Source: an uncultured Lachnospiraceae bacterium (lineage in GTDB: Bacteria > Bacillota > Clostridia > Lachnospirales > Lachnospiraceae). Taken from it: a stretch of 46,066 bases of DNA. The stretch spans positions 1 to 46,066 of the forward strand of contig CACYWQ010000016.1 of the NCBI GenBank assembly GCA_902778165.1, in the 5' to 3' direction. The notes under the pieces are model-generated. The model saw only the letters and a program-made list of their open reading frames with translations, did no database searches and had not been told where the DNA came from. This document shows, piece after piece, positions 7,578 to 15,888 of this stretch. Numbering within the stretch: the first letter of the stretch is position 1; each line of letters starts with the position of its first letter. Both the position numbers and the translations under genes were made by a program.

Positions 7578-8426
7578 ATGCAGACAGAACTTGCTGAACA
7601 TGCCGGATTCTGCTTCGGAGTGGATAAGGCAGTAGAGATAGTTCATGAAGAGATTAAGAAGAACAAAGATGTGCCGATATATACTTATGGCCCAATCATA
7701 CACAATGAACAGGTTGTAGCAGATCTTGAATCAAAAGGCGTAAGGGCACTGGAAGATGACGATATAACAAAGGTTCCTCCCGGAGTGATGATCCTGCGCA
7801 GTCACGGTGTATCACGTCAGACAGAGGATAAACTAAGAGCAGCCGGGTTTACCATAGTCGACGCAACATGCCCCTTCGTTAAAAGAATTCACAGGACTGT
7901 TGATAAAGAATCTGTCACGGGTCATGTGATCATTGTCGGGGATCCGGATCATCCGGAAGTAACGGGAATAACGGGATGGTGCAACGAACAGCCGTATATC
8001 ATAAGCTCGTTATCTGATGCGGATAAAATCCCTTATCCGAAGGATGAGAGAATTACAATTGTCGCACAGACGACATTTAATTACAATAAATTTCAAGAAA
8101 TAGTTGATTATATAGACAAAAAAGGGTATTATATTAATGTTGTGAATACTATATGCAATGCGACTGAGGAGAGACAGGGAGCCGCAGCGAGACTGGCGGA
8201 AAGAGCGGATTGCATGATAGTGATAGGGGGAGCGCACAGCTCAAATTCGCGGAAATTATACGAGATCTGTAAGGAGAGATGTGACGCCACCTATTTTATA
8301 CAGACACTGGATGACTTGCATTTAGAACTACCTAAATCTGTTCGACTGGTGGGTATTACAGCAGGGGCTTCGACCCCAAATAAAATTATCGAGGAGGTTC
8401 AAAATTATGTCAGAAATGAGTTTTGA
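7578..8426 (+). CDS. ispH: 4-hydroxy-3-methylbut-2-enyl diphosphate reductase
   Basis: Last step of the MEP isoprenoid pathway, reducing HMBPP to IPP and DMAPP with an iron-sulfur cluster. The 282-residue protein has the three cluster cysteines at Cys12 (AGFCFGV), Cys98 (DATCPFV) and Cys193 (NTICNAT), the conserved histidines at 42 (IIHN), 76 (RSHGV) and 125 (PDHPEV), and the diphosphate-binding SSNS at 221-224. AGGAG lies nine bases before the ATG. Its end overlaps the S1-domain gene by 20 bp in another frame. In many Clostridia the two are one fused protein; here they are separate and probably translationally coupled. Element E1 lies just upstream. Confidence 0.95.
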   Translation: MQTELAEHAGFCFGVDKAVEIVHEEIKKNKDVPIYTYGPIIHNEQVVADLESKGVRALEDDDITKVPPGVMILRSHGVSRQTEDKLRAAGFTIVDATCPFVKRIHRTVDKESVTGHVIIVGDPDHPEVTGITGWCNEQPYIISSLSDADKIPYPKDERITIVAQTTFNYNKFQEIVDYIDKKGYYINVVNTICNATEERQGAAARLAERADCMIVIGGAHSSNSRKLYEICKERCDATYFIQTLDDLHLELPKSVRLVGITAGASTPNKIIEEVQNYVRNEF

Positions 8427-9654
8427 ACAAATGCTGAATGAATCATTCAAAACAATCCATACAGGAGAGGTAGTAGAAGGTACAGTTTTCTCTGTTAAGC
8501 CTGACGAGATTATACTGAACATCGGCTGCAAGGCAGACGGTATACTTACCAGAAGCGAATACACCAACGAATCTAACTTAGACCTCACTACCGTAGTAAA
8601 GGTTGGCGACACAATGGAAGCCAAGGTTCTTAAGGTCAATGACGGTGAGGGTCAGGTGATTCTTACATACAAGAGATTGGCTGCAGAGAAGGGCAATAAG
8701 AGAATCGAAGATGCCTTTAACAATCAGGAAGTACTTAAGGCTAAGGTTACACAGGTTCTTGACGGCGGTATCTGCGTGATGGTTGATGAAGTAAGAATAT
8801 TCATCCCCGCTTCACTTGTATCAGACACATACGAGAAGGATCTTAACAAGTATAAGGACGAAGAGATAGAGTTCGTTATCACAGAGTACAATCCTAAGAG
8901 AAGAAGATATATCGGTAACAGACGTATGCTTCTTACAGCTGAGAGAGATAAGGCTGCCAAGGAACTCATGGAGAGAATCCATGTTGGTGATGTTATCGAA
9001 GGAACTATTAAGAACGTTACAGACTTCGGTGCGTTCGTTGATCTCGGCGGAGCAGACGGTCTCCTTCATATCTCAGAGATGAGCTGGGGCAGAGTAGAGA
9101 GCCCTAAGAAGGTATTTAAGTCAGGTGATGTTGTAAGAGCATTCATCAAGGACATTCAGGGCAATAAGATCGCACTCTCAATGAAGTTTGAGGATGAGAA
9201 TCCTTGGAGAGATGCTGATAAGAAGTTTGCAATCGGCAATATCGTAACAGGTAAGGTTGCACGTATGACAGACTTCGGTGCATTTGTTGAGATCGAGAAG
9301 GGTGTAGATGCACTCTTACATGTATCTCAGATATCTAAGGATCACATCGAGAAGCCCAGTGATGTACTTAAGGTTGGCGATGAAGTTACAGCTAAGATCG
9401 TAGACTTCAACATAGATGACAAGAAGATCAGCTTAAGTATCAAGGCTACACTCGAGCCCGATGAGCCTGAAGAGGCTAAGGCAGAAGAGTCTGATGCAGA
9501 TGTTGTATCAGTTAACATCGATGAGGTTATAGCTTCTGAAGATGCAGCAGCAGAGGAAGAGGCTAAGCCCGCTAAGAAGACTACAAGAAAGAAGAAGACT
9601 GAAGAGACAGTCGCTGAAGAGACAGCTACAGAAGAGGCACCTGCAGAGGAGTAA
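8407..9654 (+). CDS. rpsA: Ribosomal protein S1-like protein with four S1 domains
   Basis: RNA-binding protein related to ribosomal protein S1, thought to help mRNA binding to the ribosome. The 415-residue protein carries four S1 domains at about residues 19-90, 106-178, 192-260 and 276-345. The last two have the clear motif TDFGAFV followed by LLHISEMS or LLHVSQIS. A low-complexity acidic/Lys-rich tail (~350-415, with KKTTRKKK) follows. The start is ATG 8407, nine bases after GAGGAGG, inside the end of ispH. E. coli S1 has six such domains; four is usual in Firmicutes. The ribosome association of Firmicute S1 homologues is less firm than in Gram-negatives, so the symbol is by homology. Confidence 0.88.
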   Translation: MSEMSFEQMLNESFKTIHTGEVVEGTVFSVKPDEIILNIGCKADGILTRSEYTNESNLDLTTVVKVGDTMEAKVLKVNDGEGQVILTYKRLAAEKGNKRIEDAFNNQEVLKAKVTQVLDGGICVMVDEVRIFIPASLVSDTYEKDLNKYKDEEIEFVITEYNPKRRRYIGNRRMLLTAERDKAAKELMERIHVGDVIEGTIKNVTDFGAFVDLGGADGLLHISEMSWGRVESPKKVFKSGDVVRAFIKDIQGNKIALSMKFEDENPWRDADKKFAIGNIVTGKVARMTDFGAFVEIEKGVDALLHVSQISKDHIEKPSDVLKVGDEVTAKIVDFNIDDKKISLSIKATLEPDEPEEAKAEESDADVVSVNIDEVIASEDAAAEEEAKPAKKTTRKKKTEETVAEETATEEAPAEE

Positions 9655-9662
9655 ATTGCTTA

Positions 9663-10442
9663 ATGGCTAATTACGATTATGAAGCTTTCATGAAGGACAT
9701 ATTCAAACTTACCAAGATTGATTTGACCTTCTATAAGCAGGCGCAGATGCAGCGACGCATCGATACACATATTTCCAAGAGTGAATTTAAGGGATATGAA
9801 GATTACGCTGCGATGCTTGCCAAAGATAAGAAGGCTTTGGATGAGTTTGTAGAGTATATTACGATTAATGTATCTGAGTTCTACCGTAATCCGGAACAGT
9901 GGGAGATTCTCACTAAGAGAATATTCCCCATGCTTATTGAGAAGTTCGGCACGAACCTCAATATTTGGAGTGCGGCCTGTTCTACAGGTGATGAGCCTTA
10001 TTCACTTGCAATGGCGCTCTCGGAATTCGTTCCGCTTAATAAGATCAGAATTACCGCTACGGACATAAGCGATGAAGTAGTTGCCAAGGCTAAGATCGGT
10101 CTGTACGGAGAGAAGAGTATAGCAAACGTTCCGGCCAAGTATAAGAAAGATTACTTTACTCAGAATGGACCTGCATATCAGATATCTGATAAGATTAAGA
10201 ACTGTATAACATTTAAGAAGCATAATCTTCTTAAGGATGATTTCTTTAAGAATCAGCATCTTATAGTTTGCAGAAATGTACTTATATACTTCACTGAAGA
10301 GGCCAAGGATGAGATCTTCACCAAGTATTATCAGTCTCTTGCAAACGGCGGTGTCTTATTTATAGGAAGTACCGAACAGATAATGAAGTATAAGGAGATT
10401 GGATACCAGAGATTGGATTCATTCTTCTACCAGAGAGCATAA
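9663..10442 (+). CDS. cheR: CheR-type protein-glutamate O-methyltransferase
   Basis: S-adenosylmethionine-dependent methyltransferase that methylates glutamates of chemotaxis receptors. The 259-residue protein has the CheR N-terminal domain (MQRRI at ~29-33; NVSEFYRNPEQW at 69-80) and the SAM-binding domain with SAACSTGDEPYSLAM at 103-117 and CRNVLIYF further on. It begins 8 nt after the S1-domain gene, with only a distant GAGGAG, so it is probably translated by coupling. No other chemotaxis gene is in the window. A stand-alone CheR beside housekeeping genes suggests a distributed chemotaxis set, or a methyltransferase with another target. A terminator follows. Confidence 0.92.
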   Translation: MANYDYEAFMKDIFKLTKIDLTFYKQAQMQRRIDTHISKSEFKGYEDYAAMLAKDKKALDEFVEYITINVSEFYRNPEQWEILTKRIFPMLIEKFGTNLNIWSAACSTGDEPYSLAMALSEFVPLNKIRITATDISDEVVAKAKIGLYGEKSIANVPAKYKKDYFTQNGPAYQISDKIKNCITFKKHNLLKDDFFKNQHLIVCRNVLIYFTEEAKDEIFTKYYQSLANGGVLFIGSTEQIMKYKEIGYQRLDSFFYQRA

Positions 10443-10460
10443 TAAGTAACAGAGATTAAA

Positions 10461-10490
10461 CGGCAGCACATTGTGCTGCCGTATTTTATT
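10461..10490 (+). terminator. Terminator after cheR
   Basis: CGGCAGCA / TGCTGCCG stem around a CATTG loop (10461-10481), then TATTTTATT. It overlaps the stop codon of the convergent nuclease gene and may work, less well, in the other direction too. Confidence 0.8.
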
Positions 10491-11580
10491 GCATATGCCT
10501 GATTATGTGTATTGCGTAATCTTTAAGTCTGTCTGTATCTTCTGACAGACTGCTTAATACTTCGAAATACATTTGCCTTGAGTTATACTCGGGTTTAAAT
10601 ATGGGCGCATATATCGGTTCCCATTCAGGAAGAAATTCGCCGGATTTTCTAGTGTAACAATTAGAAGCCTTGGCTTTCTGTCTGTATTCTTTGTCTACAT
10701 ATATTGCCACGGATTTATGTACGGCCATATCTTCTTTGGTAAGATAATAGTAATCCTTGTAATCCTCATAGAAGTATTTAAATTCATCGTTATATACCGG
10801 GACTTTGAGAGTTCCCGTATTTCCTTTATAAGTTAAGAAGCAACCGTCTTTGTTAAGTGAGAAGGGAACGGGGACTAAGAAGGCGGATTTAAGGCCTATT
10901 AACAGCTCTTTAACATCCTTGCCGCTATATGAGGTATATGAATCATAGTCAATACCTGTAACGGTGAAATTACCGGCAAATAATGCCGTATATGATAACA
11001 TGGGCATGATTCTTACCATACCGGTCACATCTTCGTAATTATGTGTAAATAACAACTTATACAGTTCAGCATCCCCGGTCTTTATATACTCTTTGTATAC
11101 GTTAATTAGTTCTCCGCCGCTGTATTTATCTTCTCTGGCTATTCCCATATATTGTTCTATGTCTTTCTGCCTGCATTTGGGCAGATTAAGTATGTATTTA
11201 AGGGAAGATACCTGCTTATATATATCTAGGCTTTTATATGAACAAATATCGGCCTTTAAGCCATATACGGCGCATCTTGAATCAATAAATGGAAGATCAA
11301 AAGTTAAACCGTTATAGTGTATCAAAAAGTCATAATCCTTAAGCGATTCAATGAGTGATTTAAGCAGTTGCTCCTCTTCAGAAGCCGACTCTGCAAGCAT
11401 GCTTGTAAATATAAGATCGTCTCCCTTATAGGATACGCTTCCGATCATGTAAATATAGGAATTATGGGCGGAAAGCCCAGTGGTCTCAATGTCGATAAAC
11501 AGAACTCTATGTCTGTCTGAAATGTTAAGATAGTCTTCGATAATTAATCTGTCATTTATAATAATAGACTCTGTTTTCAT
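10486..11580 (-). CDS. RNase H-like exonuclease, YprB family
   Basis: Probable DEDD-type 3'-5' exonuclease-fold protein (RNase_H_2 family, as in Bacillus YprB). The 364-residue protein shows LFIDIETTGLS (the D and E of the first motif) near residue 26, LIHYNGLTFDLPFI (second motif) and THNYEDVTGM (third motif). The C-terminal ~150 residues are variable. The start is placed at ATG 11580 (MKTESIIIND); an open stretch upstream to 11670 overlaps the rnfC start and has no ribosome-binding site. An extended -10 box ends nine bases before this ATG and there is no Shine-Dalgarno sequence, so the mRNA may be nearly leaderless. The gene is divergent from the rnf operon. Its substrate is unknown. Confidence 0.82.
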   Translation of the reverse strand: MKTESIIINDRLIIEDYLNISDRHRVLFIDIETTGLSAHNSYIYMIGSVSYKGDDLIFTSMLAESASEEEQLLKSLIESLKDYDFLIHYNGLTFDLPFIDSRCAVYGLKADICSYKSLDIYKQVSSLKYILNLPKCRQKDIEQYMGIAREDKYSGGELINVYKEYIKTGDAELYKLLFTHNYEDVTGMVRIMPMLSYTALFAGNFTVTGIDYDSYTSYSGKDVKELLIGLKSAFLVPVPFSLNKDGCFLTYKGNTGTLKVPVYNDEFKYFYEDYKDYYYLTKEDMAVHKSVAIYVDKEYRQKAKASNCYTRKSGEFLPEWEPIYAPIFKPEYNSRQMYFEVLSSLSEDTDRLKDYAIHIIRHMQ

Positions 11581-11589
11581 ACCGATAAT

Positions 11590-11595
11590 AGTATA
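11590..11595 (-). promoter_or_regulatory. Extended -10 box of the YprB-like gene
   Basis: On the minus strand TATGC-TATACT has the TG of an extended -10 one base before the hexamer. There is no good -35. Transcription would begin about two to three bases before the ATG at 11580. Confidence 0.5.
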
Positions 11596-11662
11596 GCATA
11601 CAGGGTAGAATTTTGGGGTGAAATAGAGTAGAATATATTGGAATATGTTGTTGGAGGTAGGT

Positions 11663-12994
11663 ATGGGCAAACTTACATTTACTGGAGGGATACATCCTTA
11701 CGACGGCAAAGATCTGTCTAAGGATAAGCCTATTTGTGACATTTTACCGGGTGAAGAACTGGTATACCCGTTGTCGCAGCATATAGGCGCACCGGCTACT
11801 CCCATAGTAGCCAAAGGAGATACGGTATTAAGAGGACAGAAGATAGCAGAGGCCTCAGGCTTCGTTTCTTCCAATATTTTCTCTACCGTATCAGGAACTG
11901 TTAAATCCATAGAACCCAGACGTGTAGTCACGGGAGATATGGTATCGTGTATCATAATTACCAATGACGGTTTATATAACGAAGTCAATTATGATGCATA
12001 CGATGAAATAGATGTTGATAATCTCAGCAAAGAAGACATTATCCAAAGAATTAAAGAAGCGGGTATCGTCGGCATGGGTGGTGCCGGATTCCCGACTCAC
12101 GTCAAATTAAGCCCCAAGGAACCTGACAAAATCGAATACTGTATAGCGAATTGCGCTGAGTGTGAGCCTTATCTTACGAGTGATTACAGGAGAATGATCG
12201 AGAATCCTGAGATGCTCATAGAAGGTCTTAAATGTGTGCTCAGATTATTCGATAATGCCAAAGGAATCCTTGCGGTAGAAGACAATAAGCCTGATTGTAT
12301 CGAACTTCTTAAGAAGTTAACCAAGGATGAACCAAGAATCCTTGTTAAAGCACTTAAGACCAAATATCCTCAGGGTTCAGAGAGACAGCTTATATTTGCG
12401 ACTACCAAACGTGCGATCAACTCTAAGATGCTGCCTGCCGATGTAGGATGCGTGGTTAATAACGTTGATACTCTGTGCGCAATATATAATGCAGTATGGA
12501 ATGGTAAGCCTTTGATGGAGAGGATAGTGACGGTTACAGGTGATGCAATTGCAGAGCCTAAGAATTATCGTGTCCATATCGGAATGAGCTATAAAGAACT
12601 TATTGATGCTGCAGGCGGATTTGTCAAAGATCCGGCTAAGATCATATCAGGCGGTCCCATGATGGGATTTGCGCTGTTTAATACCGATGTTCCAACTACC
12701 AAGACAGCGTCGGCACTTCTTGCACTTACCAAGGATGAGGCTTCCAAATATGAGCCTACGCCTTGTATTAATTGCGGAATGTGCCTTGAAGTATGTCCCG
12801 GAAGAGTTATGCCCAAGGTGTTGGCTGAATGTGCGGAACATGCTGATTATGAGAAATTTGAGAAGATGGGCGGACTTGAATGTTGCGAATGCGGATGTTG
12901 CAGTTATATCTGTCCGGCCAAGAGACATCTTACACAGTCGATTAAATCGGCACGTAAGATTGTGTTAGCCAATAAGAAGAAAGCAGGAAAGTGA
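11663..12994 (+). CDS. rnfC: Rnf complex subunit C
   Basis: NADH-binding subunit of the Rnf ferredoxin:NAD+ oxidoreductase, which couples electron flow to ion export. The 443-residue protein has the NADH/FMN region with GMGGAGFPTHVK and AECEPYL, a SLBB-like middle, and two [4Fe-4S] motifs: CINCGMCLEVCP from Cys368 and a second, cysteine-rich one at ~407-417 (CCECGCCSYICP). The start is ATG 11663, since GGAGG (11653-11657) is five bases before it; an in-frame ATG at 11645 lies upstream of that site. First gene of rnfCDGEAB. Only a weak promoter candidate (TATATT, 11634-11639) is visible, divergent from the YprB-like gene. Confidence 0.95.
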   Translation: MGKLTFTGGIHPYDGKDLSKDKPICDILPGEELVYPLSQHIGAPATPIVAKGDTVLRGQKIAEASGFVSSNIFSTVSGTVKSIEPRRVVTGDMVSCIIITNDGLYNEVNYDAYDEIDVDNLSKEDIIQRIKEAGIVGMGGAGFPTHVKLSPKEPDKIEYCIANCAECEPYLTSDYRRMIENPEMLIEGLKCVLRLFDNAKGILAVEDNKPDCIELLKKLTKDEPRILVKALKTKYPQGSERQLIFATTKRAINSKMLPADVGCVVNNVDTLCAIYNAVWNGKPLMERIVTVTGDAIAEPKNYRVHIGMSYKELIDAAGGFVKDPAKIISGGPMMGFALFNTDVPTTKTASALLALTKDEASKYEPTPCINCGMCLEVCPGRVMPKVLAECAEHADYEKFEKMGGLECCECGCCSYICPAKRHLTQSIKSARKIVLANKKKAGK

Positions 12995-13004
12995 GGATAA
13001 GTCA

Positions 13005-13937
13005 ATGAGTGATATGATGAGAGTATCATCCAATCCGCATATCAGATCAAAGGTGACAACCGACAAAATCATGTTATGCGTGGTTCTGGCGCTTCTGCCT
13101 GCGACAATCTTCGGTGTATGGAACTTCGGTCTTCATGCATTGTGGCAGGTGCTGCTTACAATAGCGGCATGTGTGGCTGCGGAAGCTGTATATGAACTGA
13201 TTATGAAGAAGAAATTGACCGTGCTTGATTTCTCGGCAGTAGTTACGGGACTTCTGCTCGGTCTTAATATGCCCCCGGCGGCTCCATTGTGGGTTGGCCC
13301 CTTTGGCGGTGTATTTGCGATCGTTGTAGTTAAGATGTTATTTGGAGGTTTGGGCGCGAATTTCATGAATCCGGCACTTGGAGCAAGATGCTTCCTTGTG
13401 ATCTCGTTCCCTGCCATAATGACTAACTTTAACTGCGATGCATATTCGGGAGCTACTCCTTTGGCACAGATCAAAGCGGGAGAGACCGTGAACATATTCA
13501 ATATGGTAATGGGAAGAACAGGCGGTACAATCGGTGAGACTTCAATGGTTGCGATTGTTGCCGGAGCCTGCTTTTTAATACTGTTGGGAATAATCGATCT
13601 TAAGATCCCGGCAAGTTATATAGTTACATTCGTGATCTTCTACGGATTGTTCTCCGGACACGGATTTGACCCTTATTATATATCCGCACAGTTAGCTGGC
13701 GGCGGACTTATGCTTGGTGCATTCTTCATGGCTACCGACTATGTGACCCGTCCGGTTACGAAGATCGGTCAGATAGTGTTCGGTATAATACTCGGACTCT
13801 TGACCGGTATATTCCGTGTATTCGGAGCATCAGGAGAAGGTGTGTCTTATGCGATCATAATCGGTAATCTGTTAGTTCCTCTTATTACCAGATTTACGGC
13901 ACCCAAGGCCTTCGGAGAAGGAGGTGAGCGTATATGA
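13005..13937 (+). CDS. rnfD: Rnf complex subunit D
   Basis: Membrane subunit of Rnf, related to NqrB, carrying covalent FMN and thought to take part in ion transport. The 310-residue protein has about eight to nine hydrophobic segments. SGAT at residues 148-151 is the flavinylation site, with Thr151 as the expected FMN acceptor; the surrounding YSGATPL is typical. It begins 10 nt after rnfC and its TGA overlaps the ATG of rnfG (ATGA), implying coupled translation. Confidence 0.95.
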   Translation: MSDMMRVSSNPHIRSKVTTDKIMLCVVLALLPATIFGVWNFGLHALWQVLLTIAACVAAEAVYELIMKKKLTVLDFSAVVTGLLLGLNMPPAAPLWVGPFGGVFAIVVVKMLFGGLGANFMNPALGARCFLVISFPAIMTNFNCDAYSGATPLAQIKAGETVNIFNMVMGRTGGTIGETSMVAIVAGACFLILLGIIDLKIPASYIVTFVIFYGLFSGHGFDPYYISAQLAGGGLMLGAFFMATDYVTRPVTKIGQIVFGIILGLLTGIFRVFGASGEGVSYAIIIGNLLVPLITRFTAPKAFGEGGERI

Positions 13938-14536
13938 GTATCAAAGAGAGCTTTAAAAACGCCCTGATTCTGATAGCAATAACCGTTATAGCGGGACTTA
14001 TATTAGGGGCGGTCTATGAGATTACCAAGGGTACTATTGCAGCTGCGGAAGAAGCTGATAAGAAGAACGCTTACTATGAAGTATTCCCCGATGCCGTGGA
14101 TTTTGCCCCGATTGACGGATTTATGAGTGATGCTAAGCGTGAACAGCTTGATGCGGCCGGATTTGAGGCTGTGACAATCGATGAATTAATACAGGCTAAG
14201 GCTTCTGACGGAAGCGTTGCCGGATATGTATTTACCGTGACCACATCTGAAGGTTACGGCGGAGATATCACGCTTACTACAGGTATAAGAAATGACGGAA
14301 CCATTAACGGAATATCGATCCTTAGTATCAACGAGACTGCGGGACTTGGAATGAATGCCGAGAAGGTACTCAAACCTCAATTTGCTGGCAAGAGTGCACA
14401 GACTCTTACATATACCAAGACAGGTGCTGTATCGGATGATCAGATAGATGCGATATCTGGTGCGACAATTACGACCAATGCATTTGTGCATGCGGTTAAT
14501 TGCTGTATCAAGTATTATTCGGATATGCTTAATTAG
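13934..14536 (+). CDS. rnfG: Rnf complex subunit G
   Basis: FMN-binding subunit of Rnf, anchored by one N-terminal helix (residues ~10-28) with the rest outside the membrane. The 200-residue protein has the FMN-binding domain at ~85-190; the flavinylation motif SGAT is at 175-178 with Thr178 as acceptor, and ETAGLGMNA (~134-142) matches the family. Start by ATGA overlap with rnfD and a GGAG site inside rnfD. An rnfE ribosome-binding site follows 15 nt later. Confidence 0.95.
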   Translation: MSIKESFKNALILIAITVIAGLILGAVYEITKGTIAAAEEADKKNAYYEVFPDAVDFAPIDGFMSDAKREQLDAAGFEAVTIDELIQAKASDGSVAGYVFTVTTSEGYGGDITLTTGIRNDGTINGISILSINETAGLGMNAEKVLKPQFAGKSAQTLTYTKTGAVSDDQIDAISGATITTNAFVHAVNCCIKYYSDMLN

Positions 14537-14550
14537 GAGGATAGGAAGAT

Positions 14551-15285
14551 ATGAATAAATGTATTGAACGCCTTCATAACGGCATATTAAAAGAAAACCC
14601 CACATTGGTATTGATGTTAGGAATGTGTCCGACGCTTGCGGTTACGACCTCTGCAATAAACGGTCTGGGTATGGGACTTACCACAACGGTTGTACTTGCA
14701 CTCAGTAATATGATCATTGCAGCTCTGCGCAAGGTTATTCCGGATAAGATAAGAATTCCTGCATTTATAGTTATAATTGCTTCTTTCGTTACGATAATGC
14801 AGTTATTGCTTCAGGCATATATACCGACGCTGTATAAAGCCCTCGGCATATATATTCCGCTTATAGTTGTTAACTGTATCATCTTAGGAAGAGCAGAAGC
14901 CTATGCATATAAGAATCCCGTATTGCCCTCATTATTCGACGGCTTGGGTATGGGACTCGGATTTACCATTGCACTTACGATAATCGGTCTGTTAAGAGAA
15001 TTTATAGGCGGATGTTCGGTATTCGGGTATGAACTTAATCTGTTTACGCCTGTAAGCATATTTAAGATGGCGCCCGGAGCATTCTTTGTTCTTGCTCTGT
15101 TAACTGCCATTCAGAATCAGGCTAAAATCGTGGGTGCTAAGAAGGGTAAGGATGTATCCAAGATCCAGTCAGGCTGTGGATCCGACTGTCTTAACTGTAC
15201 GGTAGGTGATTGTGCCGACAGAGTAGCTGCTGTCAGTGCACCTGCAGCGGATGAAGTTAATGTGGTTAAGGAGGAGAATGCATGA
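14551..15285 (+). CDS. rnfE: Rnf complex subunit E with C-terminal cysteine tail
   Basis: Membrane subunit of Rnf. Together with RnfA it is known to hold a [2Fe-2S] centre within the membrane; the expected cysteines are Cys26 (GMCPTLAV) and Cys109 (VVNCIIL). About six membrane segments fill residues 20-190. The protein is 244 residues and the last ~55 form a soluble tail with four cysteines, Cys209, Cys213, Cys216 and Cys221 (SGCGSDCLNCTVGDC), then an Ala/Glu-rich end. This tail goes beyond the membrane core and could bind metal or a cluster. GGAGG precedes the ATG. Its TGA overlaps the ATG of rnfA. Confidence 0.94.
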   Translation: MNKCIERLHNGILKENPTLVLMLGMCPTLAVTTSAINGLGMGLTTTVVLALSNMIIAALRKVIPDKIRIPAFIVIIASFVTIMQLLLQAYIPTLYKALGIYIPLIVVNCIILGRAEAYAYKNPVLPSLFDGLGMGLGFTIALTIIGLLREFIGGCSVFGYELNLFTPVSIFKMAPGAFFVLALLTAIQNQAKIVGAKKGKDVSKIQSGCGSDCLNCTVGDCADRVAAVSAPAADEVNVVKEENA

Positions 15286-15866
15286 ATACGGTAAGAGATT
15301 TGCTTATTATTCTGGTCGGTTCTTCGCTTGTAAGTAATGTTGTTCTAAGCCAGTTCCTTGGATTGTGTCCTTTCCTTGGCGTTTCCAAGAAGACCGATAC
15401 TGCTGCCGGCATGGGTGTTGCCGTTATTTTCGTAATAACGCTTTCAAGTGCGGTAGCGGGAGCTATATATCATTATATTCTTACGCCGCTTAATATGGAG
15501 TATATGCAGACGATAGTATTTATATTGGTCATTGCGGCGCTTGTACAGTTTGTTGAGATGTTCCTTAAGAAGTTTATCCCTGCATTATACCAGTCGCTTG
15601 GAGTATATCTTCCGCTTATTACGACCAACTGTGCCGTGCTTGGCGTTGCACTTACCAATGTCAGCAAGGGATACGGAATACTCTACGGAGTTGTTAACGG
15701 ATTTGCGACTGCGGTTGGATTCACTATTTCAATAATCCTGCTTGCAAGCATCAGAGAGAGACTTGAGTATAATGATATCCCCAAGCCGTTTAAGGGAATG
15801 CCGATCGTTCTGCTTACAGCGGGACTGATGGCCATCGCTTTCTGCGGTTTCTCGGGACTTATTTAG
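15282..15866 (+). CDS. rnfA: Rnf complex subunit A
   Basis: Membrane subunit of Rnf paralogous to RnfE, with six predicted helices and inverted topology relative to it. The 194-residue protein carries the expected [2Fe-2S] cysteines Cys29 (FLGLCPFLGV) and Cys117 (ITTNCAVLG). Length and motifs are normal for the family. Its start overlaps the rnfE stop (ATGA) with GGAG upstream, and rnfB follows after 22 nt. Confidence 0.95.
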   Translation: MNTVRDLLIILVGSSLVSNVVLSQFLGLCPFLGVSKKTDTAAGMGVAVIFVITLSSAVAGAIYHYILTPLNMEYMQTIVFILVIAALVQFVEMFLKKFIPALYQSLGVYLPLITTNCAVLGVALTNVSKGYGILYGVVNGFATAVGFTISIILLASIRERLEYNDIPKPFKGMPIVLLTAGLMAIAFCGFSGLI

Positions 15867-15888
15867 ATGTTGATTGTGGAGGAATAAC

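Noticed and set aside
11581-11670. Longer N-terminus of the YprB-like protein
   Set aside because: It would run into the rnfC start and lacks a ribosome-binding site; the family-like sequence begins at ATG 11580.
13133-13501. Minus-strand open frame within rnfD
   Set aside because: Shadow of a well-supported membrane protein gene; no start signal.
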